Positions 17,054 through 25,784 of a stretch of 64,000 nucleotides of DNA are shown piece after piece. This stretch comes from Bacteroidales bacterium (GTDB lineage: Bacteria; Bacteroidota; Bacteroidia; Bacteroidales; UBA932): assembly GCA_016290415.1 (NCBI GenBank), contig JAEETP010000003.1, forward strand, positions 20,059-84,058, written 5' to 3'. A model generated the notes under the pieces. That model was not told the DNA's origin. It saw nothing but the letters and a program-made list of their open reading frames with translations, and did not search any database. The translations under genes and the position numbers were made by a program. Position 1 is the first letter of the stretch, and each line of letters opens with the position of its first letter.

Positions 17054-18679
17054 TTATTCGGGTATATCGACTACGGCATCTGCAAAGCGGATGGCGGCGT
17101 CGCGGTGTGAGATAAGGATGATGGTCTTGCCGGCGTGATGGCGGCGATGGATGTTCTCCAGCATCCGGCTTTCGGTGTCGGCGTCCAGGGCAGAGGTGGA
17201 TTCGTCAAGAATAAGTATGCCACCGGGACGCAGCAGGGCACGGGCTATGGCGATGCGCTGCGCCTGACCTTCTGACAGGCCGCTGCCTGACTCTCCGCAG
17301 GGGGTGTCTAGTCCCTCCGGCAGATCATATACGAAAGCGGCTTCGGCGGTGTAGAGCGCCTCCTTGATTTCACTTAGGGAGGCATCTTCTTTGGCCAGCA
17401 GCAGGTTGCTGCGGATGGTGCCGCTGAGCAGGGAGTTGCCCTGTGGCACGTACATAAAGTTGACTCTGAGAGCGCCTCCTGCAGGGTGGCCATCCACTGT
17501 GATCTGGCCCTCGGTGGGTTGCAGCAGGCCCAGGATAAGGTTGATGAGGGTGCTCTTGCCCACTCCGGTAGGGCCGGTGATGACATTGAATGAGCCGGAT
17601 TTGAACTGACAGGAAAAGTTCTTGAGCACAGGCCTGCTTAAATCTGGATATGCGAAGGTCACGTTGGAAACCGTGACTTCCGGTGCATCGGGTAGCAGAA
17701 TGGATTCCGCCTTGGGCTCTTCTTCAAGCTCCTGAAGGTCCATCAGGCGTTCTATGGAGGTGATTGCCCTGATGAATGTGGGAACCTGGCGGCCAAGTTC
17801 TGCGATGGGGCGCTGTACCTGTCCAACCAACTGTAAGAAGGCGGTCATCATACCGTAAGTTACGGTTCCGGCGGCTAGGCCAAAGATGCCCCACAGGAAG
17901 GCGGCTACGTGTCCGGCCTGGAAGCCGAGCAGCATCAGACCTCGGGCAAATGCATTATAGTTGAGGCGCTTGCGCGTCTTGCATTCGATATCTGACTGGA
18001 GCCAGCCAAAATGGGTCATTATCCGCTCTACACCCGTAAGCGTCAGCATCAGCACGCGATGCTGAAAGCTTTCTTGCATAGTCTGCTGGACTTCGCTCTC
18101 ACGGGCGCGTATCTCCGCCATAATCTTACGGAACCTTTTGAAGAACAGTCTGGACCCGACCACTGCGGCAAACATCAGAATAATAAGTACCCAAAGCAGG
18201 TTGGGGGCCAGCGTCAATAGATATACAGATGCTGCCAGCAACTGTGCAAGTGTGATGATAATGCCCGGGAAAGAGTCCACAAGCAGATCTGAAGTGATGC
18301 GGATGTCGTCTTCCAGACGGTTCACGATGTCGCCCGAGAGGAACTTCTCCCGGCCATTCCAGCGGCTGCGGAGCACGTGGCCGAAAAGCTGATTGCGGAT
18401 GTGGTTTTGCGCCTTGACGCTGTTGTATGAATTCCACCAGTTGGCAAAGATGATTACGGCAATCTGAACCGCCAGGATCCCTATGAACAGTGCGATGCCC
18501 CGGCCCAGGGAGTCACTGCTCACCTTGGTGGCGATATCCACCAGGTGTTTGCTGGCCCAGACAAAACCCAGCGATGCAGCTATTCGCACAAGGCCCGCGG
18601 CGATGCTTACCAGCATCCGCCACCGAAGGGTGGAGGACATAGCCCACAGGGTTTTTATGCATTCAGAAAGTTTACGCAT
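17054..18679 (-). CDS. ABC transporter, fused membrane and ATPase domains (half transporter)
   Basis: A 541-residue type I exporter subunit that probably works as a homodimer in the inner membrane. About six helices occupy residues 20-300. The ATPase follows: Walker A GPTGVGKST (369-377), Q-loop around VPQGNSLL, signature LSEGQ (469-473, a variant of LSGGQ), Walker B ILILDEST (488-495), and H-loop His525. There is no C39 peptidase domain, so leader removal would need another enzyme; the S24/S26 peptidase encoded upstream fits. The gene starts three bases after the PqqD stop, in an operon of kinase, peptidase, PqqD and ABC transporter. Likely cargo is the processed peptide of this cassette (inference). 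Confidence 0.9.
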   Translation of the reverse strand: MRKLSECIKTLWAMSSTLRWRMLVSIAAGLVRIAASLGFVWASKHLVDIATKVSSDSLGRGIALFIGILAVQIAVIIFANWWNSYNSVKAQNHIRNQLFGHVLRSRWNGREKFLSGDIVNRLEDDIRITSDLLVDSFPGIIITLAQLLAASVYLLTLAPNLLWVLIILMFAAVVGSRLFFKRFRKIMAEIRARESEVQQTMQESFQHRVLMLTLTGVERIMTHFGWLQSDIECKTRKRLNYNAFARGLMLLGFQAGHVAAFLWGIFGLAAGTVTYGMMTAFLQLVGQVQRPIAELGRQVPTFIRAITSIERLMDLQELEEEPKAESILLPDAPEVTVSNVTFAYPDLSRPVLKNFSCQFKSGSFNVITGPTGVGKSTLINLILGLLQPTEGQITVDGHPAGGALRVNFMYVPQGNSLLSGTIRSNLLLAKEDASLSEIKEALYTAEAAFVYDLPEGLDTPCGESGSGLSEGQAQRIAIARALLRPGGILILDESTSALDADTESRMLENIHRRHHAGKTIILISHRDAAIRFADAVVDIPE

Positions 18680-18682
18680 AGG

Positions 18683-18949
18683 TTATTCGAGTATGCCGTT
18701 TTCCCGCCAGATGTTCACCATTGTGGTGGCATCTTCGCGAGCGCGGTCTGTGGATACTTCATATCTCTCGGTGAGCAGTGTCACCAGATCTTCTATTTCA
18801 AAGTCTTTGTCCTTGACCTGTTCCCAAAGGTAAGCCGCGGAGTCGTTCAGGGAGAGCATTTTGTTGAAATCTACCAGTGCGAGACCTTCTGCAATTACTA
18901 TATGCTCCCCGCATAGGGAGCGAAGGGTAAAGCCGTCTTTTATCTTCAT
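18683..18949 (-). CDS. PqqD family peptide chaperone
   Basis: An 88-residue PqqD-like protein (winged-helix RiPP recognition element). Visible hallmarks are DFNKMLSLNDSAAYLWEQV near the middle and the helical C-terminus with LTERYEVSTDRAREDATTMV. PqqD-type proteins bind the leader of a precursor peptide and present it to modifying enzymes. The longer frame reaching 19075 is not used. The ATG at 18949 overlaps the upstream peptidase stop as ATGA (18946-18949), which suggests translational coupling. Its presence is the main reason to read this operon as a peptide-maturation cassette, though no precursor lies inside the operon. Confidence 0.85.
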   Translation of the reverse strand: MKIKDGFTLRSLCGEHIVIAEGLALVDFNKMLSLNDSAAYLWEQVKDKDFEIEDLVTLLTERYEVSTDRAREDATTMVNIWRENGILE

Positions 18950-19356
18950 ACTATTCGTCGGTATATTGCCAGTAAATATCTTCTGATAGGTTTGAGCAGG
19001 CGCCAAAGGGTGCCGCGGGTGGGTTTGTGGCCGTTTATGAGCACCACGGTGCCCAGTATGTCTTGCGGCCGGCAATGCTCGGTGCCGGAGATGTTTCCGT
19101 CGCCCATAAGTTCTATCTTGCCGTCGCAGGTTTTTATGACACGGTGCAGCACATAACGGGTACCCGCCAGGCGCGCCAGTACTATGTCGCCGACTTCTAC
19201 TCCAGGGAGTTTTTTAAGCGTCACGCTGTCCCTGCCGCCCTTGATAAAGGGAAGCATACTGGTTCCCTTTGGGGTGATGCATACCTCGCGGCCCTCTGCT
19301 AGCAGAGCGCCCGCATCTTCCAGCAGGACTTCGTTGGTGAGGGTCTTTCTATCCAT
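18946..19356 (-). CDS. S24/S26-type signal-peptidase-like serine protease
   Basis: A 136-residue protein of the S24/S26 peptidase clan. The box GTSMLPFI contains the predicted nucleophile Ser33, and YVLHRVI contains His71, giving a Ser-His dyad as in SipW/Sec11-type signal peptidases rather than the Ser-Lys of LepB. PGVEVGDIVL forms the usual beta-strand between them. No clear membrane helix is seen. It overlaps the kinase gene by eight bases and the PqqD gene by four, so it belongs to the same transcript. Likely role: removal of the leader from a PqqD-bound precursor. Homologues accompany PqqD, kinase-like and nucleotidyltransferase genes in lasso-type loci. Confidence 0.8.
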   Translation of the reverse strand: MDRKTLTNEVLLEDAGALLAEGREVCITPKGTSMLPFIKGGRDSVTLKKLPGVEVGDIVLARLAGTRYVLHRVIKTCDGKIELMGDGNISGTEHCRPQDILGTVVLINGHKPTRGTLWRLLKPIRRYLLAIYRRIV

Positions 19357-20212
19357 TTACGGTATTGTAACAGAGTAGGGCGGCATCGCGGTCCGGGCGG
19401 CATTCCAGGCGGTAGAACGGGACTGCAGCGCAGATTCCCTCCAGAGTCCGGTGCCAGCCGTCGGCGCATTCTTTAACAGGCCGGAAAGAGGATGAGGATT
19501 CCATCAGTGTGGCGTAGGCCTGGATTACCGTCAACTTTTTGATATGGTTTTGTGGTGCCTGGCACAGGCTTACGATGGCACCCACGGGGGCGTCCTGGGC
19601 CTTGTAACAGGGCGTCTTGCCGCTCCAGGGGGTGCCATAGACACGGACGGTGCCATCGGGCATCAGCCTGAGGACCGGGTTGTCGTCGTTTAGCAGTTCG
19701 GTGCCGGGGATGTTTTCTATCCACAGGCGGCTGTGGGTGCTCTTACCGGTGCCGCTCCGGCCCAAAAACAAGTAGCCCTTGCCGCAGTTTGTCACTACGG
19801 ATGAGTGTATTACAAGGGCTCCTTTCTGTGCTGTGGAGAAGGTGAACATCAGCATCATGGCCGAGTCAATGGCGTAGCGGTCGTCTGTGCCTGTAAGGTG
19901 TAGTTCGGCACTCTTGAAGTCTTGAGTGACGGCCATCCGACCAGCCGCAGGCTTGTCCGGAACCGGCTGCATTTCAAAGATATAGCCGTTTTCGCTGGTA
20001 TATATGGTGATGACGGGGAAGCCGGGCGTTTCCGGGGTTTTATATAGCAATGAACTGTTTGCCACCGGCATATCAGGCGTCACTCTGAGGGCAAACAGGA
20101 CCTCTATCTCGGGTGTCTGTACCCTGAAAGGTAGTAAGTTAGCAGGCTCGAACGGCAGGTCCTCCGCCGTAAAGCAGAACCCCGCAACGCTATATGCCTG
20201 AAAGCTTTTCAT
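19349..20212 (-). CDS. HPr-kinase-like (HprK/PEPCK-fold) protein of a RiPP-like cassette
   Basis: A 287-residue protein whose C-terminal half has the HPr kinase/PEP carboxykinase-like nucleotide-binding fold: Walker A GRSGTGKST (151-159), followed by HSRLW, NDDNPVLR (about 175-182) and GTPWSGKTP (about 193-201). Homologues in lasso peptide clusters phosphorylate the precursor at its C-terminal Ser, which is the established precedent. It is the first gene of the operon. The upstream TTG at 20218 is ignored in favour of ATG 20212, seven bases after a perfect -7 box, so the transcript is probably leaderless. No HPr or phosphotransferase genes are nearby, which argues against a role in carbon catabolite control. 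Confidence 0.8.
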   Translation of the reverse strand: MKSFQAYSVAGFCFTAEDLPFEPANLLPFRVQTPEIEVLFALRVTPDMPVANSSLLYKTPETPGFPVITIYTSENGYIFEMQPVPDKPAAGRMAVTQDFKSAELHLTGTDDRYAIDSAMMLMFTFSTAQKGALVIHSSVVTNCGKGYLFLGRSGTGKSTHSRLWIENIPGTELLNDDNPVLRLMPDGTVRVYGTPWSGKTPCYKAQDAPVGAIVSLCQAPQNHIKKLTVIQAYATLMESSSSFRPVKECADGWHRTLEGICAAVPFYRLECRPDRDAALLCYNTVNG

Positions 20213-20219
20213 TATCAAA

Positions 20220-20227
20220 CAAAGATA
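20220..20227 (-). promoter_or_regulatory. -7 box (TATCTTTG) with 7-base spacing to the kinase ATG
   Basis: Matches TAnnTTTG on the - strand and ends seven bases before ATG 20212, the same geometry as at 15912. Predicts a leaderless transcript for the operon. Confidence 0.6.
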
Positions 20228-20256
20228 AAAATTATTTCAACACTTATGAAAATTGT

Positions 20257-20264
20257 TAAATTTG
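20257..20264 (+). promoter_or_regulatory. -7 box (TAAATTTG) for the OmpA-family gene
   Basis: Matches TAnnTTTG on the + strand, 39 bases upstream of ATG 20304, divergent from the kinase promoter. Confidence 0.55.
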
Positions 20265-20303
20265 CAGTTCCTATCAGAAAAAGTATTATTAATTATTATA
20301 ATT

Positions 20304-21485
20304 ATGAAGAAATTATTCTCAATCATTGCACTTGCGCTGCTGGTGACTTTCGCAGCTGGTGCGCAAGATGAAAAAACTTTCTATCCCGGTTTCTATCTGG
20401 GTATTCAGGGTGGTGCCAACTACACTACTTCCAACGAGTGGGCCATCAGTCACTGGGATCATATCAATTTACCCAATGTTGCTCTGAATTTTGGTTATGA
20501 CTTTACTCCTGTATTTGGTCTGCGCGCCAATCTGAGCGGTCCGTTTGCCAATTTCCCCGGTGCTGACCACGCTACCATCAACAAGTTCAATTATGCTCAG
20601 GCCGCCGTGGACGCAACCTTTGACATCTGCAATATTTTCAAGGTTAACGCTCATCGCCTGCTGAATCCCTACTTGTTCCTGGGTGCCGGCGCCAACTACC
20701 GTTTTGCAGCTAACGACCAGCCTGCATATCTTGGCCCCGTAGTTCGCCTGGGTGGTGGAATGGACATCCGTCTGAGCAATCTGGTGGATCTCTCTTTCGA
20801 ACTTTTGGACAATGGCTTGAACAACAAGTTCAACACTCTGGACGACAATGAGTTCTTTGGTGGCGAAATCCTAATGTGGAAGAGGCCCTTCAGGTGGGAT
20901 GACAATTTTGCTGCTCTGGTCGGCCTGAAGTTCAACATCGGCGCCAACAAGGCCCGCAAGGCTGCTGCCGTTGCAGCTGCCGAGGCCGCCGCTGCCGCAG
21001 AGGCTGCACGTCTGGCCGCAGAAGAGGCTGCCCGCCGCGAGGCTGAGCGTCTGGCTGCCGAGCAGGCTGAGGCAGAGCGTCTTGCCGCTGAGAAGGCAGA
21101 GCAGGAGCGTCTGGCTGCTGAAAAGGCCGAGGCAGAGCGCCTGGCTGCCGAGCGTGCCGCTGCCCGTTCCATCACCGAGAATGTTTACTTCCTCCTCGAC
21201 CGCACAAATATCCGCAAGAGCGAGCAGGAAAAGATTGACCACATCATCGCCGTTATGAACGAGTATCCCGAGGCAGTGGTTGTTATCGGTGGTCACGCAG
21301 ACAAGGAGACCGGTAATGCCAAGCATAATATGAAGCTCTCCGAGGGTCGTGCAGACAACGTTGCCAAGGCTCTCAAGGATGCAGGTATCGCTGAGGACCG
21401 CATCACTGTAGAGTACTACGGTGACACTCAGCGCGTAAGTGACGTTCGCGAAGAGAACCGTGTATCTGTTTGTGTTACTAAATAA
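20304..21485 (+). CDS. OmpA family outer membrane protein with Ala/Glu-rich coiled linker
   Basis: A 393-residue outer membrane protein. A signal peptide (MKKLFSIIALALLVTFAAGAQ) is followed by a predicted eight-strand-type barrel (about 22-225, with FGYDFTPVFGLRANL), a long Ala/Glu/Arg coiled segment built from repeats such as AERLAAEKAE (about 228-295), and a C-terminal OmpA domain that binds peptidoglycan (GGHADKETGNAKHN and SEGRADNVAKAL). It anchors the outer membrane to the wall. The TTG start at 20253 would overlap the -7 box and is rejected. It reads divergently from the kinase operon and ends eight bases from the convergent GNAT gene. Confidence 0.92.
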   Translation: MKKLFSIIALALLVTFAAGAQDEKTFYPGFYLGIQGGANYTTSNEWAISHWDHINLPNVALNFGYDFTPVFGLRANLSGPFANFPGADHATINKFNYAQAAVDATFDICNIFKVNAHRLLNPYLFLGAGANYRFAANDQPAYLGPVVRLGGGMDIRLSNLVDLSFELLDNGLNNKFNTLDDNEFFGGEILMWKRPFRWDDNFAALVGLKFNIGANKARKAAAVAAAEAAAAAEAARLAAEEAARREAERLAAEQAEAERLAAEKAEQERLAAEKAEAERLAAERAAARSITENVYFLLDRTNIRKSEQEKIDHIIAVMNEYPEAVVVIGGHADKETGNAKHNMKLSEGRADNVAKALKDAGIAEDRITVEYYGDTQRVSDVREENRVSVCVTK

Positions 21486-21493
21486 GGGAATCC

Positions 21494-21925
21494 TTATTCG
21501 CAGATAAGCTTATATACGTTTGTATCGTATTTTGAGAAGCCAATCGACTGGTAAAGTCGGTTGGCTTTTTCTCTGGATGGACGGCTGGTGAGATGGAGGG
21601 TGACGGGGGCGTAGTTTTCTTTAGCGAATGCTATGATGTGCTCGATCAATTGCCGGCCGATGTGCTGTCCGCGGAAAGTAGCATCAACAACGACATCCTC
21701 TATACCGCCTTTGACTCCTGTTGGCGATTTGGTGATGCATAGACTGGCGCAGCCGGCAATGCGCCCTTCTTCATCCACAGCTGCGAACAGGTGGGTGGAA
21801 GGGTTTTCTGCCGCCGCGCAAAGCATTTCGGCAGAAACTTCGATGCTTGAGGTGAGCTGTGGCATCAGCTTCAGCAAATCTGACGTTTGGCTCTCGGATA
21901 GCGATGTGAGTTCTGTGATGCGCAT
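21494..21925 (-). CDS. GNAT family N-acetyltransferase
   Basis: A 143-residue GNAT protein. Motif A is visible as VVVDATFRGQHIGRQLIEHIIAFAKE (about 82-107), with the Q/RxxGxG/A acetyl-CoA loop in RGQHIG, and the C-terminal strand carries LYQSIGFSKYDTNVYKL. The substrate is unknown; it could be a protein N-terminus, an amine or a small metabolite. It follows the nucleotide-sugar dehydrogenase by six bases on the same strand and probably shares its transcript. Confidence 0.88.
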   Translation of the reverse strand: MRITELTSLSESQTSDLLKLMPQLTSSIEVSAEMLCAAAENPSTHLFAAVDEEGRIAGCASLCITKSPTGVKGGIEDVVVDATFRGQHIGRQLIEHIIAFAKENYAPVTLHLTSRPSREKANRLYQSIGFSKYDTNVYKLICE

Positions 21926-21931
21926 TGCAGA

Positions 21932-23161
21932 TCAGTCGCGGCCAAAGATGTCGCGAGTATAGAGTTTGTCGGCCACGTCCTGCAGGGCCGGGTCGTAGCG
22001 GTTTGCTATTATGCAGTCGCTCTGGGCCTTGAATTTTTCCAAATCATTAACCACCGGACTTCCGAAGAATGTGCTCCCTTCTTCAAGGGTGGGCTCATAT
22101 ACTATCACCTTGGCTCCTTTGGCTTTTATGCGCTTCATAATGCCTTGTATGGCGCTCTGGCGGAAATTGTCGCTGCCTGTTTTCATTGTGAGTCGGAACA
22201 CGCCAATAGTGACAGGTTTTTCGCGGTCGCTGCTGTAGGTGTTGTCCGGGCCGTAGTAGCTGTAGCCGCCTGCCATTGCCAGCACGCGGTCTGCTATATA
22301 ATCTTTACGGGTGCGGTTGCTTTCAACAATCGCCTGAATAAGATTCTCAGGTACATCATTGTAGTTGGCCAGCAGTTGTTTGGTGTCCTTGGGGAGGCAG
22401 TATCCGCCATATCCGAAGCTGGGATTGTTGTAATGAGAGCCAATGCGCGGGTCCAGGCACACGCCGTCTATGATAGATTTGGTGTCGAGCCCTTTCATCT
22501 CTGCATAAGTATCCAACTCGTTGAAATAACTCACACGCAGGGCCAAATAGGTATTGGCGAACAGTTTTACGGCTTCAGCCTCTGTGGTGCCCATAAAAAG
22601 GGTAGGGATATCTTCTTTGATGGCGCCTTCTTTGAGCAGGGCTGCGAATGTTTCGGCAGCATCTTTTTCACTGTCGTGACCGACTATTATGCGGCTGGGA
22701 TAGAGGTTGTCATATAGGGCCTTGCTTTCACGCAGGAACTCAGGGCTGAACAGGAGGCGGGCTCCGTGAAACCGTTCGCTGGCGGCGCGTGTAAAACCTA
22801 CCGGGACGGTGCTTTTAATGACCATGACAGCACTGGGATTAACCTCCATCACGGTGCGGATGACCTCATCTACGTGGCTGGTATCGAAGAAGTTCTTCTG
22901 CGGATCATAGTTGGTAGGGGTGGCGATGACTACGAAATCAGCGTCGGTGTAGGCACTATGTGCATCAAGAGTGGCAGTCAGTTGCAGCTCTTTCTGCTGC
23001 AGATACTGCTCTATATATTCGTCTTGAATAGGGCTATGGCGCTTGTTGATGGCATTTACCTTGTCAGGAATGACATCAACAGCCAATACAGGGTGGTGTT
23101 GCGCCAGTAGGGTGGCGATGCTGAGGCCTACGTAGCCTGTGCCTGCAACTGCAATCTTCAT
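21932..23161 (-). CDS. ugd: UDP-glucose 6-dehydrogenase (nucleotide-sugar dehydrogenase)
   Basis: A 409-residue enzyme that oxidises UDP-glucose, or a related UDP-sugar, to the uronic acid using two NAD+. The N-terminus is a Rossmann motif [25 protein letters not shown] and [10 protein letters not shown] lie in the catalytic domain, and the catalytic Cys is in [15 protein letters not shown] (about residues 250-264). NRYDP near the end belongs to the C-terminal UDP-binding domain. The start at ATG 23161 follows a -7 box; the longer frame from 23188 is not used. It supplies UDP-glucuronate for surface polysaccharide. The gene pairs with a GNAT gene downstream rather than a glycan cluster. Confidence 0.9.
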   Translation of the reverse strand: MKIAVAGTGYVGLSIATLLAQHHPVLAVDVIPDKVNAINKRHSPIQDEYIEQYLQQKELQLTATLDAHSAYTDADFVVIATPTNYDPQKNFFDTSHVDEVIRTVMEVNPSAVMVIKSTVPVGFTRAASERFHGARLLFSPEFLRESKALYDNLYPSRIIVGHDSEKDAAETFAALLKEGAIKEDIPTLFMGTTEAEAVKLFANTYLALRVSYFNELDTYAEMKGLDTKSIIDGVCLDPRIGSHYNNPSFGYGGYCLPKDTKQLLANYNDVPENLIQAIVESNRTRKDYIADRVLAMAGGYSYYGPDNTYSSDREKPVTIGVFRLTMKTGSDNFRQSAIQGIMKRIKAKGAKVIVYEPTLEEGSTFFGSPVVNDLEKFKAQSDCIIANRYDPALQDVADKLYTRDIFGRD

Positions 23162-23185
23162 TGTGGATAAACTTATATTTCTCCA

Positions 23186-23193
23186 CAAATCTA
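23186..23193 (-). promoter_or_regulatory. -7 box (TAGATTTG) for ugd
   Basis: Matches TAnnTTTG, 24 bases upstream of ATG 23161. It excludes the upstream start at 23188. Confidence 0.5.
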
Positions 23194-23218
23194 ATCATTT
23201 TGCGGCAAATAAACTCCG

Positions 23219-25648
23219 CTAAACATTTGCAATTGAAATAATGTCTGCAAAGACGCCCGCCGCGGTGACGTCGGCGCCGGCGCCGTAGCCCTGTATCAGC
23301 ATAGGGTGGTTGTGGTAGCGTTCTGTGGTGAGCAGCACAATGTTGTTGCTGCCGTCCAGCACATAGAGCGAATTGTCGCTGGAAACGGCCTTCAGGGCCA
23401 CGCTGCAGCGGCCGGCCTCCATTGTGGCCACAAACCTCCAGCGCTTGCCGTCTGCCTCAAGTCCCTGGCGGCGCGCCTCAAAGTCGGCGTCCAGGGTGGG
23501 GAGCTTTTTCCAGAATTCGTCCAGACTGCAGTGGAAGAACTCGCGCGGGATGAAGAGGTTGGCCTCCACATCTTCCTGATTCACCTCGTAGCCCGCCTCG
23601 CGGGAAAGGATCACCAGCTTGCGGATCACGTCGGTGCCGCTGAGGTCTATGCGCGGGTCAGGCTCGCTGTAGCCCTGCTCTTTGGCCATCTGCACGGCCG
23701 TGCTGAAAGGGATGTCGGCCGAGATGGTGTTGAATATGAAATTGAGAGTGCCGCTGAGCACTGCCTCTATCTTCTGGATGCGGTCGCCGCTCTTGCGCAG
23801 GCTGCCGATGGTGTTGATGATGGGCAGGCCGGCGCCCACATTGGCCTCGAACAGATATTTCACGCCGCGGGCGCGGGCGGTCTCTTTAAGGCGGTGGTAG
23901 TTCTCATAGTCGCTGGACGCGGCTATTTTGTTGGCTGCCACCACATTGACGCCGTGGTTGAAGAAGTCTTCGTATAGCGCGGCTATATCGGCGCTGGCGG
24001 TGCAGTCCACAAACACGCTGTTGAATATGTTCATCCCTATGACTTCCTCTTTCAGGCGGGCGGGGTTGATGTCCTCGCCGTTCTGCAAGGCCTCGCGCCA
24101 GGAAGCCAGGTCAATGCCGTTTCGGTCAAATACCGCCTTGGAGCTGCGGGCGATGCCTACGATATTTATCTTGAGATTGTTCTCGTTTTTAAGCTTTTCC
24201 TGCTGGCTGGCAATTTGCTCTATCAGCTGGCCGCCCACGGTGCCGATGCCGCACACGAACAGGTTAAGCTCCTGGAACTCTGATAGGAAGAAGCCGTCGT
24301 GGATAACGTTCAGCGATTTGCGCAGGAACTTGCGCTCTACCACAAAGCTGATGTTGCTCTCCGAGGCGCCCTGCGCCAGGGCTATGATGCTGATGCCGTT
24401 GCGGCCCAGGGTGCTGAACAGTTTGCCGGCGATACCGCAGTGGTGCTTCATATTTTCGCCCACGATGGCCACGGCGGCCAGCTCGTCTTCGCGCTTCACT
24501 GGGTTCACGGCGCCGCTGGAGATGGCTCCGGCAAATGTTTCGGCCAGAACCTCGCACGCCAGGGCGGCGTCGGCGCTGCTCACACCTATTGATATGCCTG
24601 TCTCGGAGGCGGACTGGCTCACCAGGAACACGCTTATGTTCTTGTCTGCCAGGGCGGTGAATATGTGGCGGTCAACACCCACGATGCCCACCATAGAGGT
24701 GGCGGAGAGGGTGATTAGGCTTATGTTGTCTATGCTGGAGATACCCTTGATAATTTGGTTGGAGGGGCGCAGCTTGTCTGGCGTGTGAATCAGCGTGCCG
24801 GGTGCATCCGGGTTGAAAGTGTTCTTCACGCGGATGGGTATCTGCTTGATGCACACCGGATAAACGGTGGGCGGGTAGATGACCTTTGCGCCAAAGTTGC
24901 ACAGCTCGGTGGCCTCTTCGTAGGTCAGTTCGTCTATCACGTAGCTGGTGCGGATGATGCGCGGGTCGGCCGTCATAAAGCCGTCTACGTCAGTCCAGAT
25001 CTCCAGCACGGAGGCGTCCAGGGCGGCTGCCAGGATGCTGGCGGTGTAGTCGCTGCCGCCGCGGCCCAGGGTGGAGATATCGCCGTTAAGGTTGCGGGCA
25101 ATGAAGCCCGGCACTATGGCCACGGGGCTCTTTTCGTTATAATCTTTGAAGCGCTCGCGGATCAGGCGGTTGGTCTCGTTGAATTCTACCAGGCCGTCTT
25201 TGGTGCGGATAAAGTCCAGGGCGTTGTACTGCTCGGCGCGGTCCATTGCCGCAGCCACTATTATGGATGAAAGCCGCTCGCCAAAGCTTACAATTTGGTC
25301 GCGGGTGGTTTCGGGAATCACCTTGAGCAGGAACACTCCGCGGCAGATGCCTTCCAGCTCGTCCAGCAGGGCGTTGACCTCCGCTTTCAATTTGTCATTC
25401 CGGTGGCCTTTCTCTACCAACTCGTCGCAGGCTGCCCAGTGGCGGGTGCGAAGGGCGGTGAGGTGGTCTTTGTAGCTCTCGTCGGCCGCAGAGGCCAGCT
25501 GCGAGGTCTTTATGAGCTCGTCTGTGACTCCGCCCAGAGCAGAGACGACAATTACAGATGTGTCGTCCAGCTTATCTACGATAGATTTGACTCTGAGTAT
25601 GTTTTCTGCAGTTGCGACGCTGCTGCCGCCGAATTTTAGAACTTTCAT
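23219..25648 (-). CDS. thrA: Bifunctional aspartate kinase / homoserine dehydrogenase
   Basis: An 809-residue fusion enzyme that catalyses the first and third steps of the threonine/methionine branch. The aspartokinase domain opens with MKVLKFGGSSVATAENI and continues to about residue 290 (EIWTDVDGFMTADPR is the substrate loop). Two ACT-type regulatory segments lie at about 310-450, and the homoserine dehydrogenase domain starts near LNLFVCGIGTVGGQL and includes the conserved GAGLPIINT and LSGTLNFIFN blocks. ThrA and MetL paralogues share this layout; sequence alone does not settle which feedback inhibitor applies. No thrB/thrC lies downstream, and the gene is monocistronic here. Length matches the family. 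Confidence 0.93.
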   Translation of the reverse strand: MKVLKFGGSSVATAENILRVKSIVDKLDDTSVIVVSALGGVTDELIKTSQLASAADESYKDHLTALRTRHWAACDELVEKGHRNDKLKAEVNALLDELEGICRGVFLLKVIPETTRDQIVSFGERLSSIIVAAAMDRAEQYNALDFIRTKDGLVEFNETNRLIRERFKDYNEKSPVAIVPGFIARNLNGDISTLGRGGSDYTASILAAALDASVLEIWTDVDGFMTADPRIIRTSYVIDELTYEEATELCNFGAKVIYPPTVYPVCIKQIPIRVKNTFNPDAPGTLIHTPDKLRPSNQIIKGISSIDNISLITLSATSMVGIVGVDRHIFTALADKNISVFLVSQSASETGISIGVSSADAALACEVLAETFAGAISSGAVNPVKREDELAAVAIVGENMKHHCGIAGKLFSTLGRNGISIIALAQGASESNISFVVERKFLRKSLNVIHDGFFLSEFQELNLFVCGIGTVGGQLIEQIASQQEKLKNENNLKINIVGIARSSKAVFDRNGIDLASWREALQNGEDINPARLKEEVIGMNIFNSVFVDCTASADIAALYEDFFNHGVNVVAANKIAASSDYENYHRLKETARARGVKYLFEANVGAGLPIINTIGSLRKSGDRIQKIEAVLSGTLNFIFNTISADIPFSTAVQMAKEQGYSEPDPRIDLSGTDVIRKLVILSREAGYEVNQEDVEANLFIPREFFHCSLDEFWKKLPTLDADFEARRQGLEADGKRWRFVATMEAGRCSVALKAVSSDNSLYVLDGSNNIVLLTTERYHNHPMLIQGYGAGADVTAAGVFADIISIANV

Positions 25649-25673
25649 CCCTTACAATTTATAAGCAAGCGCC

Positions 25674-25681
25674 AAAGATAA
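25674..25681 (-). promoter_or_regulatory. -7 box (TATCTTTG) for thrA
   Basis: Matches TAnnTTTG, 25 bases upstream of the thrA ATG at 25648. No attenuator or leader peptide is visible in between. Confidence 0.5.
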
Positions 25682-25752
25682 GCACCTTTGCGGTAAGTAT
25701 CAAATTTATGCAATACCCATTTTTGGGGGTTGCGGTTTTGAAAATCGTTACA

Positions 25753-25760
25753 TATTTTTG
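25753..25760 (+). promoter_or_regulatory. -7 box (TATTTTTG) for the ResB/CcsA operon
   Basis: Matches TAnnTTTG, 24 bases upstream of ATG 25785. Confidence 0.5.
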
Positions 25761-25784
25761 CGGAGAACTGATAATTAACCTGTT

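Noticed and set aside
19349-20212. True HPr kinase/phosphatase for catabolite control
   Set aside because: No HPr or PTS genes are near, the N-terminal half differs from HprK, and the gene is embedded with PqqD and a peptidase.
20216-20218. Upstream TTG/GTG starts for several genes (kinase 20218, OmpA 20253, glnN 29751, aminotransferase 6882, pssA 51400)
   Set aside because: An ATG lies close downstream in each case. At 20253 and 29751 the upstream start also overlaps the -7 box; in the other cases the ATG is simply the more likely choice.
23158-23171. DnaA box (TTATCCACA) upstream of ugd
   Set aside because: A single perfect match, not a cluster, with no dnaA, AT-rich unwinding region or other origin features.
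25649-25673. Threonine attenuator or leader peptide before thrA
   Set aside because: Only 25 bases separate the -7 box from the ATG, too short for a leader peptide and alternative stems.
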